NCBI GenBank assembly: GCA_009760855.2
Contig: WPIO01000250.1
Coordinates: forward strand, 60,001 to 124,000
Source of the DNA: Cristatella mucedo
Lineage: Eukaryota; Bryozoa; Phylactolaemata; Cristatellidae
DNA length: 64,000 nt
Direction of reading: 5' to 3'
The notes under the pieces were generated by a model. The model did no database searches. It was not told the DNA's origin and saw only the letters and a list, made by a program, of their open reading frames with translations. This document shows, piece by piece, positions 1 through 12,616 of the stretch (position 1 is the stretch's first letter; each line of letters starts with the position of its first letter). The translations under genes and the position numbers were made by a program.

Positions 1-1380
1 GCCGTCCATTGCACACCATATTTGTTTTAATGCCATCGCATGACGTCACGTGTGGGTACAACTCCCACAATTGCATTTACTAATTCAGATGTTGTAGGAA
101 CGCAATATTAAGACTGGCTATATTTAGTTATGCATGCCGAAATGGAACTTTATCAATACCCATGCTTCCTTTTCAGCTATTGCGTAGTGCCTACAAGAGA
201 TTTGGTTCCGTTAGCCTAATATATTTATCTGTATTATAAATCAATTAATTGTCTGTATTCTAGGTATCGTCAAGCAAAGCTTTAATGGCAGCCAAGCTAC
301 TGGAAACGATCCCCACAAAAGGGCCTACAAATGCTGTAAGAAATCTCGAAACGCGACGGTATTGAGGCTTTAGATGTAGCCGCAGAGCTATGCGGCAAGG
401 AAAATTGCCGAAACCCTATTCATTCTCGGGAGAATGAATAGGATTTAACTGAGGGTGGAACTGAGAGAAATTGATCAACTCAGAGAGGATGTACAGCAAA
501 CCCTCTGAGCTAGCAAGACTCAGAAAAATGACCATGAAATGTGGATGGAGTCACAATCCACTAAAGTGTCATCCACTAGTTGGCTCGATGTTTGAAATAC
601 ACCGTAAATGTACAGTCATGCTTGATTATAGTGAGCTTTTATAGACGCCGTCCATTGTACACTGTATTCGTTTTAATGCCATCGCATGACGTCACGTGTG
701 GGTACAACTCCCACAATTGCATTTACTCATTCAGATGTTGTAGCAACGCAATAATAAGACTGGCTATATTCAGTTATGCATGCCGAAATGGAACTTTATC
801 AATACCCATGCTTCCTTTTCAGCTATTGCGTAGTGCCTACAAGAGATTTGGTTCCGTTAGCCTAATATATTTATCTGTATTATAACCCAATTAATTGTCT
901 GTATTCTAGGTATCGTCAAGCAAAGCTTTGATGGCAGCCAAGCTACTGGAAACGATCCCCACAAAAGGGCCTACAAATGCTGTAAGAAATGTCGAAACGC
1001 GACGGTATTGAGGCTTTAGATGTAGCCGCAGAGCTATGCAGCAGGGAAAATTGCCGAAACCCTATTCATTCTCGGGAGAATGAATAGGGTTTAACTGAGG
1101 GTAGAACTGAGAGAAACTGATCAACTCAGAGAGGATGTACAGCAAGCCCTCGGAGCTAGCAAGACTCAGGCAAATGACCATGAAATGTGGATTTGGTCAC
1201 AATCCACTAAAGTGTCACCCAGTAGTTGGCTTGATGTTTGAAATACACCGTAAATGTACAGTCATGCTTGATTATAGTGAGCTTTTATAGACGCCATCCA
1301 TTGTAAACGGTATTTGTTCTAATGCCATCGCATGACATCACGTGTGGGTATAACTTCCACAATTGCATTTACTCATTCAG
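1..1380. repeat. Tandem repeat of about 646 bp, just over two copies, truncated by window start
   Basis: The block starting GCCGTCCATTG at position 1 recurs at 648 and, more diverged (GCCATCCATTG), at 1294, giving a period of 646-647 bp. Alignment stays collinear through each unit, and the third unit stops near 1380. Each unit holds a CRE-like TGACGTCA overlapping a CACGTG E-box (41-52 and 687-698; the third has TGACATCA). Each full unit also holds an inverted repeat with a two-base spacer (415-442; 1057-1092). The frame at 580-885 is open only by chance across a unit junction. The array probably continues to the left. No coding function seen. Confidence 0.9.
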
Positions 1381-1975
1381 ATGTTGTAGGAACACATACT
1401 TCCCCATCGGCTTTACGTCTAGTTCTAGCACTTTGTGATTATTCTAGGGAATTTTGAAGAATTACTTGGACATTGTAGAATTGATTCTACAGCTGCATTA
1501 TTAGTTGATCAGTTTAATATACCAGTAGACTCTTTTTGACAGTTAACTTTCCTAACTTTAAGAAACGGTTTTCTTTCGATCGATAAGCAATGATTCTAAT
1601 TCATCCGGAACAATGTTAAACATGGAGTTAAGAATGAAAATTTAATGCGGAGCTGTGAATAAATTCGTAACTGTCGCAGACATCAGCGAGTAAAATAAAT
1701 AACAGAAAAGTAAACTCGGCGTCACATTTCAGACGAGATACGACAGCAGAATTTACTCCAATTTCTAAAACAGCAAACGACGCAAGAAACTAAGAACTTT
1801 AGCACGTTCGTATCTCACAGAACAGACAATTTTCATCCACACCTTTAGAAACGTCTGCATGTTTGTTATTACGCTTTCGATAAGAATAGTGCTTACAATC
1901 ATTAATGTGATGCAATTAAATTTTAGTGTCGGTATATCTTAGCATCAAATACATCAGAAGTTAAAAGCTAATTTG
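1381..1975. other. AT-rich sequence, nothing recognised
   Basis: No reading frame of note, no recognised repeat and no RNA gene seen. Confidence 0.5.
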
Positions 1976-2530
1976 ATAATAATAACACAGTATAGCACAT
2001 CGAATAATTGAAAATCGTTCTAGGCAATTTAAGAATGTTTTAGAGAAAAAATTACCATAGGATCATGGTTATAGTCGCAACACCATCAGTCACCACATCG
2101 TCAGATGCCATATGTACAGGGTCGACAAGCAGACATGGTCAGTAGCAGCAGGCACAGTGTCACCAATCACAAGCTCACAGGGACCAACTAAATACTTACG
2201 TTTTAAATAGGGTTTAAAGCATAGAAATTTTCTTCATGCAGGGGATGTCGTTATCTCAGTCAGGAGTATGTTCCAGGATTTGGTAGCATAGGAGCTAAAG
2301 ACAAAACGAGGTTTTGAGGTTCGTACGAAGTAGTGATATACGAATTGAGTCGGATCAAAAAGCGCTACGACGCTTGGCCTAGTGGGGGAATAGTTCGGAT
2401 AGATGCTCTGAAGCCAGAGAATAGGAGAACCTAAAAGTAAGTGACAATACATTGAAGGTGATTTGCTACTTGATTAGAAGCCAGTGCAGGTCGGCAAGAA
2501 GTGGCTTTATGAGGCAATTGCAGCAGTAGA
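1976..2530 (-). mobile_element. Decayed CR1/L2-like LINE (family 1), 3' fragment
   Basis: Read on the minus strand, this is the 3' end of the family-1 LINE: the C-terminal part of ORF2, the 3' UTR (the plus-strand form of its gtcagcatgc-type segment is recognisable near 2120-2160) and a short ATT-type tail at 1976-1985. It is the most diverged copy in the window, with many substitutions and small indels, so it is old. 5'-truncated near 2530. Confidence 0.6.
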
Positions 2531-5052
2531 TCGTTTATATAGCTCCCAAAGAACCTAATATGTGTCGTGGCACTGCAATACTTATTGGAAGATAATCAAA
2601 TCACACAATTTACCGATATGCACTGTATTAGGCTATTACAAAGCACACGAGTATCACGCACACACCAGCATTATAAACAAAGTATGAAGTGACTTGCAGC
2701 CAACGTTTAGTTAAAGCTCTTGCCTTCAAGAAAGTAATCTAGATCCAGAATAATAAGTGGAAGTTTTAACGAGAAAGACGTTGATCTCTCAATACAGTTT
2801 TGAGCATAAAAGGTTCAGTTTACCTGTTTAGGAAATTCAACATTTCAATTTACATAGCATCCTAAAAGCCTTAACGATTATCACGACAACTTGCAGTGTC
2901 GAATAAAGGATTGCTCACTGCATGTCTCCCCTCTCCGAAATGCAATGTTAAAGCACCACACCGCTGGGCTTACTTAGTGACAATTGCCCAGCGCCTTCAG
3001 TGCGAAGATCGTGGTTTTATTAATGTCGGCAAAGGTCCTGAGTTGAGAGAGAGAGACAGTGATTTTATTTTACCAACTCAGTTTGAATCTTGCCAATTTA
3101 TTATTTAGACAAATACCACTCTAGGTCTTACCATCTAAGGTGATCGAGAGTAGTAGAATAAAACCTGTTCGATTTAAATATCTTTTCTTCTCACTAGGTC
3201 CAATCGTCTTAACGGCTCTACTTTGATCTAAATCATGTTTTAGTAATACATTAATTTTTATACCGTAACAAACTATTTTGCAGTATTTTCCCACAATCAG
3301 TCGAGCATGAATATGTTATCTACATAACGACTGCCCTGCAAGATTGCTTTTTGTTAAGCTGATTTACCAGCTAATTTAGCAGCCGCACTCAAAAAAAAAT
3401 TTGAGTTGGTCATGAGTTTCCACCGCTATACTATAAACTTTTTTAGGGTCGTAATGTTAGTTGAAATTCGAGGAAAGCTGGTACCAACTGCCAGCCACGA
3501 AAATAATAATTGTGACGGGTGTAGCCAGGTAATTTTAATATTCGGATCTGTTACATGTATCGAAGACGGCTCTCAAATATTTTAGGTTAAATAAAATTAT
3601 TAAGGTTAGTGTATTATGGCTGCATCCCAGCTCTGGCATGCGTCGCTGGTAGAGTCACAGTTATTTGTGCTCCTGTGACATAGACCCTATTAGAGGTAGG
3701 ACTTCTTTAATAGGCTAGCAGACGATAGCCACGGCACACATAAAATAAGTCGAGACTTTTTAACTTATTCTGAATTTTCTCTTAAATCATGGAATATCAG
3801 GAAAATCCGGAATTCAATTTAGAATGAACATTGTATATTTTCTAGACAAAACATGTGGTAGTTTACTGATTTCAACTCATAATGTGCAGACATATTTTAC
3901 ATAATCTTAAAAATATTTGATTTACATTCTTGATAAAATAATTGAATTGGCAGGTAGTACATGATAAGCTCTGATGTAGTAACAGTTGCCGATAATCGCT
4001 TCTGTTATCAAGTAAGAAGTCTAATACATAGAAAGCACGTCGTTCTATACTTTCACCATCACAATAAATGAGCGACATTTCCTAACCTTCTAGGATAGCA
4101 AGAGCTGCCGGGTCCCAAAATAAATTTATATGATGTTGTACATAGCCACAAGGGAGTTTCTCCTTGGCCAAAGTCCTGAATTCCCTCTTCCTGTTTTTGT
4201 GATGCTACAAGGATAAACGTCTGAGGTTCAAATTAAACAGGGTTGGCTCTCGTAGAAACCACGTAGCAATCCCAGCAATAAACTTCACACATTCATCATG
4301 ATAAAGATAGAAGCTGCCATTCCTGCCAAGATTTGCAAGCTTTATGAAATGGTCCTGTATTTTGGTCTCCAGATATACAACGCCACTCTCAATGACTGAA
4401 TAAAACAAACTGCAAGCTAATAAATAGATTTGCCTAGATTGGCTTACTTCAACGTACTCAGCAAAGCAAAGCCCTGATTATGAATATGTTCAACTGCTAA
4501 AGTTGTCATTTTTCAGACATTATATCTGTCTTTTGTCAACACCCTTACAGTTCTCTCGTCGTTGACAATGCAGCACGGTTCGGCCAAATACCAAAGTTGC
4601 TCACGTGACACTAATTAACTTTTGCTGAACTCCGCCTACCTGCCTTGTCTGCTTCACCGGTGCTCGTTCCTCGTTTTATTTTTTAAGCTAGGACTGCCAA
4701 TCGTACCACAGCGAGCATAGCCGCTCTGTGTACCCAACCAACTTTAGTACCAACAGATGCATAGTAGCATTAACTTCGCTGCTGGTGTCAGCCTACGGCG
4801 GATGCCTTGCTGTGGACTTTTGGAAGAATGTGGCAATGAGGCACTGAATCAGTTCGATTTCATATGCAAAAGAAATCTTAAAGAAATGTCACAGAAAGCA
4901 TACTGCAGTTTCTAAGGCGTAGGTAATTCAAAATACACACCTACACCCCCGCACCCCCACCCGCCAGCGTTTAACTCCTGGCTTCGCCTCGTGTCGTAAC
5001 CATCCGCGGACGCCAAGCTAGTGAGATCTTAATTAGCCAGCTCGGCTGCAAC
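2531..5052. other. AT-rich sequence, no gene recognised
   Basis: Short frames on both strands are all below 75 codons and resemble nothing I know. A stretch at 4833-4925 is similar to 21358-21455 (both begin GGCAATGAGGC and include an A-rich segment), so it belongs to a low-copy dispersed repeat. Confidence 0.45.
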
Positions 5053-5077
5053 CACGTGACCTTTGACCGGCGCCGGT
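5053..5077. promoter_or_regulatory. Clustered E-box, DR1-like site and 12-bp palindrome
   Basis: Three overlapping motifs lie in 25 bp: CACGTG at 5053-5058, TGACCTTTGACC at 5057-5068 (two nuclear-receptor half-sites spaced by one base, a DR1 pattern) and the perfect palindrome ACCGGCGCCGGT at 5066-5077. The surrounding 4930-5330 is more GC-rich than its flanks. A regulatory role is inference; no gene start is evident nearby. Confidence 0.2.
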
Positions 5078-6864
5078 GAAAAAACCGCAGCACTCAGCTG
5101 TTGCCAGGCGCCTGGCAGGTGCTGGGAGGCTGGCGCTGGCTAGCTCTGGGCGCTCGCGTTGGGTCTACGCTTTCACATTTAGGCTTGAGCAGAGATTATT
5201 GTTGGGTATTTTTTACTGCCGGCGTCAGCCGAGGTTAAGCTCGTGTCCCAATTCTTCTGCCCTAGTCAGCTGGCACTGCCGAAATCAGTGTCTGCACTGG
5301 CATCGGCTCTGTGTCCCTGCTTCCGGTGCTCAATAGCGTGGCGTCAATTCATTAGGAACGTAACGCCGCAAGACTGAAAGAGGGCATTCGTAACATCCAT
5401 GTACGTAACTGGCGCACAGCTCCATAGGTGGAATCGAGGCGACGGGTTCCACCGCTGCTATAGCCACCTCGCCTCGGGCAATGCTAGTCCTTATGAGCTT
5501 ATATGCTCGAGTAGCCATGGCATACCCACTCCTTTGTGGTGATGGCAACACGGCCGTGTAAGCCTGCTTGCTCAGTTCCAAGGTACTGCAAAAACATATT
5601 TTAATTTGAAACTAATTTTGAAATCATCGATCTTGGGAGGTTTCGAATGCTGTTGGAGCGACATTTGTTTCACTCAATGTACCATTATTCCGTTTGACGG
5701 CTAATCTCCGAAATTTCAGCATTGACAGCAATACAAATAATAAACTTAACTGCATAGCAATATTTTTGTGGTATCCAGAGTGACGTGTATCTTTTTCTTG
5801 GCATTTAGCATGTACACTAAAGGACGAGAGCAAATTGTTAGGAGACACAATGCCCAGTTTCAGCACGGCAAAGTAAACTTATCTTAACCTTTCCTGGCCT
5901 CGCTTCAGCTCAAGTTTTCGTCTCTTGTCTGGTCTACTTTCAGCATGAAAACATTCTGCAAAGGAAACATCTGTCTCACGCGACTTGTGCAGCGACAGCG
6001 AGTTTATGTTAAAACGCAAGCGGTCCCACCGGGCGAGTCGCAGTTTGCCGACATCGCCCAGCCTTTGTTGGCTAAGCGCACACAGTCAGAGTGAAAGGTC
6101 AGACGAATCTAGCCACTTTTTGTTCTTAATCGACGCGCATTTAGCTGTTCCAGTGATTTGTGCACTCAATGTCGTCCGTTACCATTGCAAGAATGAAACG
6201 TCGGTGCGAAAGTGGAAAAGCCGTCACTTGAAATTAGCTCTGCCAGCATATCTCCTGTAGCTTGAGCGAACCGTTCCGTCGAGGGAGACGAGTGCAACGA
6301 CGCGTTGCGTGAAAGAAGGGCTGCACTTTGAATACGTGCAAAGTATCAACAAGCTTGTCGTCTTGATCTTCATATTTAAACTTGCACGCCCGCACGTCGG
6401 TACCTTTCGACTGGCTTCTCGGCTGGAATGTCTTATTGTTTGTGTGAGCGTATTTCCACGTAGAATGAGGATAAGGGGGACAATTTACTTTTGTGACCAT
6501 TTTTGCTTCGAAGCAAGCATTGCAGCAGGACATTCATAAAGTCCTGAGCGACGTCGTCAATTTGCACTTTTTTTCGTCCTGAAGAACCAGAGTGACGTTA
6601 TTAACATAAGCACAAAGGTCGCGCCTTATTATTAAGCACTGCAGGAAACGGAATCAGTGAAATTGTTTCTTCATCGCGTTTGCCTCAGAAGTAGGCTTCA
6701 AAATCTTTGGCAACGAAACAATGCAAATACTTAACAGTGCTGCGTAGAAGTCATTGAGTTGGAATTGAAGCAAATTGAAGCTTGAAAGTTTGCTTTCCCA
6801 GAAAGTATCACTCGGATATTTTACAGTAATAGGGCAGAAATTAATCACCGCGTTCCATCTAGAA

Positions 6865-6930
6865 AGTGATGCACCGCCCCGGGGTATCCTAGTGGTTAAG
6901 GTGCATGCTTTTTACGACCGAGGTTAAGGT
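6865..6930 (+). mobile_element. Possible tRNA-derived SINE relic
   Basis: The string TATCCTAGTGGTTAAGGTGC resembles the 5' half of a tRNA including an A box. The expected B box is degraded. It lies inside the roughly 200 bp that copy A has and copy B lacks. Confidence 0.3.
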
Positions 6931-9131
6931 GGACGCATTTAATTACTGAAGTCAAACGCTCTTACCGCCTTGGCATGCATGAAGCGCCTTGATCGAGATT
7001 AAGTTCTCAATGGGCACTGTGCAAAGTGAGTTTACATAAAATGGCATCAATGTGGTAATCGTTGATGTGACGGTGCAGCTCGAGGCCAGCGAGAAGGCGG
7101 CCCAAACAAGATCGATAAAAATGCGGCCACTGTCCAGTTGTTCTTGACCACTAGCTACCTGTTGGTGGTGGTGGTTTGGCCCTACGCGATCGGGGCTCTC
7201 GGCAGCTGGTGTCCAGACAATGAAGCATCGCCAGGCGGACCTAGGCATTCTGCATGCGAATTGAAGGCCGTGGCGGCGGCGGTTCGTCTCCGATGCCATT
7301 ACCTGCTCGGAAGGAGTGCGGTCCCTGTTTTCCTGAGTCGGTAGGTGCCAGTTGTACACGCGTCCCCGGCAGGGCAGGGCTCCGCCGGCAAATGTATGAA
7401 CGTTCAAAATTTTAATAAATCTTACATAAATATGTTGCAAAAAGTTAATACACTTGCAGCTAGTAACCAAACAAAGCTATGGATGTTAACTAAGAGCCTG
7501 CTCCGTCGCAGACAGCGAGGTTTAGGCTGTGATTGGCGTGAGAACAATAGAAGGATCGTGGTTTTTTTTCCAAGTCACTCTTGAACGCTGGAATGTTTTC
7601 TCATTTTGTTACTGCCAGTATTAAAAGTTTGAAATGCGCAATACGTCATGATAATCCCCATTATTCGAGCTTTTCTAAGAGTGACGAGAAAAAGTCCAGC
7701 TCCACTATTACTTTTAGAAATCCCGAAAAGTACTATTTCATCGCTGCCTTTTCATTTGAACGTTTAAAGAAACGCAGCATCATTGACATCCGGCGGCTGA
7801 CATTTAGCTTGCAATCCCGCATACTACCGAGATATTTAGCATCCATCAAACGATTTTAAAATACTTCCAGAAATGTCTAATTCACACTGCTGTTGCTCTG
7901 CAGAGCTGCTAATAATAATCGGGTCCTCCGTAGAAACGACACAACCCCTCAGCATAGACGATAGAGCTGCCCACTGAAACACTTAGCGCGCTCAGGCTCG
8001 AGATAATTTCGTACCTAGTCCTCCTGCCGAAGTATAATGGGACGCTGCGGACAAGAAATTTAGTCTACATACTTCTCTATTCTCGCCTCGGCTAACGCTG
8101 GGTGCTAGCCTCTCCTGTCTCAGTAGCAGGCGTGAGTGCCGATGGGAACTCAATCGCTTCTTCGTCTTTCACGTCGGTTTGCTCGGGCGAATCCGCTCTT
8201 ACACAGGCACAATGTACACTTGCCCGACAAAATCTTCCAATGCAGGTTTGCCATTCTTTCCCTCGACCTCTCGTCGCGTCCATCTATGGTAATGGCTAAG
8301 TGAACAGCTAGCCAGACTTGGTTTCCTATGCCCTTCCGGCGATTTCAGATTTTCCGCAGCCTTCTAGCAACGACAATATTTAAATTATAAGAAAAAATTG
8401 CTGCCGATCTTGGTAGCTATGGCGGCACAACGGCAAGCCACTGAAACCGACCATCAAAATTTCGTCTTGGACTCTCCTTGGGGATGTCTTACTCAGTCTA
8501 GGACCAAGATAGTAATCCGAGGCAGAAAAGAGTGCTTGTCGATATCGGTCTCTCGTTTCAAGCCGAGGTTCCTTACATATCGACTTCGCGTAGGCCCCAG
8601 ATAAAGTAGAAATAGCACACGTGTAGAGTATCGTGCGAATCTCTCTGGCGGAACGAAGTAGCTCCTTCGAGCCAGTAGCCGTGAATTTGTCCGATCGGTA
8701 CCTAAGTTGGTCTTGTTAAAGCGGCACCGAAAGCCACCAGATTTTTGCAGATATAAATATGTGTCTGTTCTAAAAGCTTGGCTATTTTAGAGGCGATCAG
8801 CAAACGGGAAAGTGTGCTTTATTTCAAAACCTCACAATTTATTTTAAATGAATTAGCAATTAAATGCCAGCGGTCTTTTCGAGGTAGTTCCCTTACTGTA
8901 GCTACGGTGCAGATTACACAATAAAATGACCTGTGACTACTTTCATAGCCGAAAGTACTAAAAAATAAATGTAAGCGAAAGTCATTGTAAGTCAGTAGAA
9001 CATGCCGCTGCGAACCGATTACGTTAAACAGACGTAGCTCACACGATTACAGAACGACTTCATTCATTAGAAAGTACGAGCAACGCTGTAAAATTTGCTT
9101 ACACACTGCTAGTTACTGCGGTAATCCATAT

Positions 9132-9250
9132 ATTAATAATAATAATATTAATGCATTTGATAAAGCGCCCTCAAAGAACTAAATCTCTTTCTAGGCATTT
9201 CACATTTTAGGCAAAAGGAATCACCTGTAAATGGCGAAACCTGAAGAATG
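9132..9250 (-). mobile_element. Family-1 LINE 3' tail fragment (copy A)
   Basis: Begins with an AAT-type repeat (9136-9155) and then the reverse complement of the LINE 3' stem-loop (aaagcgccctc ... ctctttctaggc). Only the terminal part of the element remains. It abuts a forward LINE, giving opposed orientations. The same arrangement is at 17452-17572. Confidence 0.75.
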
Positions 9251-9259
9251 TTTGCCTCA

Positions 9260-11440
9260 TCTCTGCTTCTCAGTCCCCCTTCGATATGTCTTCAATGATA
9301 GATAGCTACAAAACTGCACTAGCTGACATGCTCAACGAGTTTGCATTTCTGACTAAGCAGACTGTGTGCCCTCGCCCATACGGGCTATGGTTTACCGTAG
9401 ACATTAATCAAGCAAGGTCAAATATGGCCTTTATAAAAGCATTGTTGATTCATTTGCTGATGTCGGCGATCAACCATCTCCTCAACCGCTCCCAGGTTAG
9501 CTCATTATCTGATTATCTTTGTGATGACCTAGCATATCGCTTCCAAGCTTCTTTGTCCAGAAGAAAGATGCGATCTGCACATGTGATGGCAGCATCCCCC
9601 TAGAATGCTGTCCCTCGATTCCATGTAGCACCTTAATGTCTACATTCAAGCAGGTCACTAGTGACCTGGCTTTTCAGTTTACATCGCAATCACAGAAGAC
9701 AACAGTCGGTCAGATCCTATTCCAACAGCACTGCTCCTAAGTTGCATTGATATGCAGCTGCCATTCCTAACTAACACATCAATATGTCATTAGTCTCAGG
9801 TCATGTCCCAGCACCTTCCAAAAAAAGCCGTAGTCAGGCCATTACTTCAGAAAGTGACACGAGACCAAGAGAACTTGATCAACTACCGCCAAATCTCAGT
9901 TCTACCATTCCAATCAAAGACACCGGAGCTGGTCGTGGCGGACAAGCTGAACTCATATGTTGAAACTTCAAACCTTGCTAGTAAGTTCCAGTCTGGCTTC
10001 AGAGCTAATCACTCCACTGAGTCAGCACTGCTTCGGGTATACAACTACTTACTTAGGAATGCAGACCTGAATAGAATATCTCTGTTAGTTTCGCACAATC
10101 TTTCGGCAGCGTTTGATCAATCACCAAGTTCTTTTTGAGCCCCTGTCATTGCGGTTGGGCATTACTGTCACTGCTCCGAAATTTTTCAGGTCCAATTTCA
10201 GTTGGACACTCCAGAGTATTGATGTGAATGAACAAAGTTCATCCGAGGTACTTCTGATATATGGGGTAGTGGCTCTGTGCTCGGTCCGGTTCTTTTTCTG
10301 GTTACTATTGCCGTTATTATACTCTTCCTCTTGCAATATAATAGCCAAACACAATTTAGGCTTCACCTGATACGCAGTTGACACTCATTTGTTCACGTGT
10401 TCCCTTCCAGAAATCGAGAACGCCGAATTCTCTCAACTTCCTAGCTGCATGTATTGATGATACACGATGCATGTATTGATGACATCCCCACATGGATGGC
10501 AGCAATTTTTGTTAAATTAAATGATGGTGAAACTTACTTACTAGTGATTGGAAACCAAGGGTGATTCAGAAATTGGAAATGCTAGCGCTCAAACTCGGCT
10601 CTGCCAGCATATCTCCTGTTGAGTATGCACGAAATCTAGGTATTATGTTCCAAACTGAACTTTCGTTAGACGACCACATCACATCCACAATCAAGTCTGC
10701 CCACTTTCAGCAACTTAACCTTGCTAACATTCGGGCTTGTTTAGACAGGGATAACGCATATCAGTAGGTCCATGCATTAGTGATATCCCGTCTTGACTTC
10801 AGTAACTCACTGCTTGCTGGCCTACCGGCATGTGCAATCAGGCGCTTGCAGCTGGTAAAAATCTCTGCAGCTAGGCTTGTCTGTCGTGAGCATTGCGGTT
10901 GCCACATCACACAATGTCTTGTCAACCTGCAGTGGCCACCAGTCAAGCAACGCATTGACTACAAGGTTTTATCATTCACTTTTAGGTCACTTCATTTTTT
11001 GGCCCCGGCTACCTATTAGATTTAATGGCCTCCCCACACAGGCCAAACATGATAACACCGGCTTTTCAGAATCTAGCTGTTTACCTCAAATCATTTGGAG
11101 TCCTCACCTTTAGTTCGTACGTCACCAAAACTTGAGACTCATTCCCGACTTCCGTTGCGAATCCCCTGACTTGATTATATGTAAAAATAAATTAAAGCCC
11201 ACCTATTTATCTCAGCACTTAGTGGGTCCCTGTGATTCGTTGCGTGTATAGCTATGGGTGCTAACACTGTGCATGCTGACCCTGTGCATGTCACCCCTAA
11301 CCAGGTTATTCTTGTTTTCCATTGAGCATGCTAGTACTAGCCATTCACTCACGCTTCCTTTACAGTACATGTAAAGTGCCTAGAAAGAGAACGAGTTCTT
11401 TGAGGGCTCTTTATAAAAAAGTGTTGCTATTGTTTTAGCG
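9260..11440 (+). mobile_element. Family-1 CR1/L2-like LINE, 5'-truncated and mutated (copy A)
   Basis: Forward-strand LINE running from the region before reverse transcriptase to the 3' tail. Translated pieces in order: LADMLNEFAFLTKQT (near 9320), the RT start AVVRPLLQK and NYRQISVLPF (9830-9910), [16 protein letters not shown] (near 9990), NLSAAFDQ (motif A region, near 10100), then AISPVEYARNLGI-like sequence near 10610 and LDFSNSLLAGLPACAIRR (10790-10840). The catalytic YADD box reads Y-A-V-D at about 10370 and there are several frameshifts, so it is dead. The 3' stem-loop (gtaaagtgcctagaaagag) is at 11370-11430. Confidence 0.9.
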
Positions 11441-11499
11441 TAGCAGGTACCGCCGTTTCGCCGTTTCACGGTTTTGCCGCCTCACATCCTGCGGCTTAA

Positions 11500-11877
11500 G
11501 CTCGGCCAGCACCGGAAGCTTGGCCAGCACCGGATGCTTGGCCAGCACCGGATGCTTGGCCAGCACCGGATGCTTGGCCAGCACCGGATGCTTGGCCAGC
11601 ACCGGATGCTTGGCCAGCACCGGATGCTTGGCCAGCACCGGATGCTTGGCCAGCACCGGATGCTTGGCCAGCACCGGATGCTTGGCCAGCACCGGATGCT
11701 TGGCCAGCACCGGATGCTTGGCCAGCACCGGATGCTTGGCCAGCACCGGATGCTTGGCCAGCACCGGATGCTTGGCCAGCACCGGATGCTTGGCCAGCAC
11801 CGGATGCTTGGCCAGCACCGGATGCTTGGCCAGCACCGGATGCTTGGCCAGCACCAGATTTTTGGCCGGCACCGGAA
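11500..11877. repeat. 18-bp minisatellite, 21 units, 18 of them identical (copy A)
   Basis: The unit GCTTGGCCAGCACCGGAT repeats head to tail. Units 2-19 (11518-11841) appear identical; the first unit (ends GGAA) and the last two (11842-11877) are variants. Because 18 is a multiple of three and the unit lacks stops, all six frames are open (for example A-W-P-A-P-D, L-G-Q-H-R-M, A-K-H-P-V-L). The long overlapping frames here are therefore an artefact of repetition, not evidence for a gene. The orthologous array in copy B has six diverged units. Confidence 0.97.
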
Positions 11878-12616
11878 GCTCGGCTCTCCGTCCCAGCTTG
11901 GCCGCCGGACGTCTGGGCAAGGCAGGCTGTATGGCTGAGGGCACTAGAGCTAATGGTATGAGCACGTGCTGGTCGTCAGCATGGCACGTGTCAGCCTCTA
12001 TTTCATGTAGCATAGGTTTAAAATGCTCCTAAAAGCTGCCATCGCCAAGGGCAGCACGGCAAGTTGTAACTGGCTTGCCAAGCATACGGTGGCTCCTATA
12101 AATTACTGCAATCCACATTAATTAGGCTGAAATCAAAAAATTATAGGCGTTCAGAGCTCAATCTGTAGGTGAATACTGTGCTAAACCTTCGATTCTATTT
12201 AAATACCAAGTCTCACGTGGTTTCGCAAGCACACTTACGCAAAAGAGCAGTAACGGCAGAAGCCTGTCCCTCAATCCAGCACAATCCGTCTAAGTTTACC
12301 TCGAATCCACCAAAAAACAGCAGGACAAAACGGCCAAAATTTTTAACATAAAAACTAACCTACAAGTCAAATTTAGTCACAACATCCCAAGCTATTTCGC
12401 TGAAGCGTTATCAGAAAGTGTACTGAAATAATTTGCAAGGGCCTGCAAAAATACGGCAATCAATCACGATCCACCGAAATCCACTGCATTCTTCCGCGGG
12501 ACGAAGGAAATCCTGTTCAAAATGCTTCCTTTTTCCAGCAAATGACTTAACTCTGTGAAAATTGTACTCACAGAATTTAGCTTGCATTGTCAAGGCTGCA
12601 CTCGTACATTGCATTG

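Noticed and set aside
580-885. A 101-codon frame in the 646-bp tandem repeat
   Set aside because: The same stretch in the neighbouring units has indels and stops. It is repeat DNA.
8092-8299. Frames of 63-65 codons on both strands conserved in copy B (16416-16613)
   Set aside because: Changes between copies are nearly all amino-acid-changing on either strand, and openness is explained by the recent common ancestry of the duplicates.
11435-12032. Overlapping frames of 154-192 codons on both strands encoding hexapeptide repeats
   Set aside because: They come from an 18-bp repeat unit that lacks stops in all six frames. Copy B of the same locus does not preserve them.
12169-12351. Short frame between the minisatellite and the family-2 LINE
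   Set aside because: The corresponding copy B region does not keep it, and the sequence is repeat-derived.
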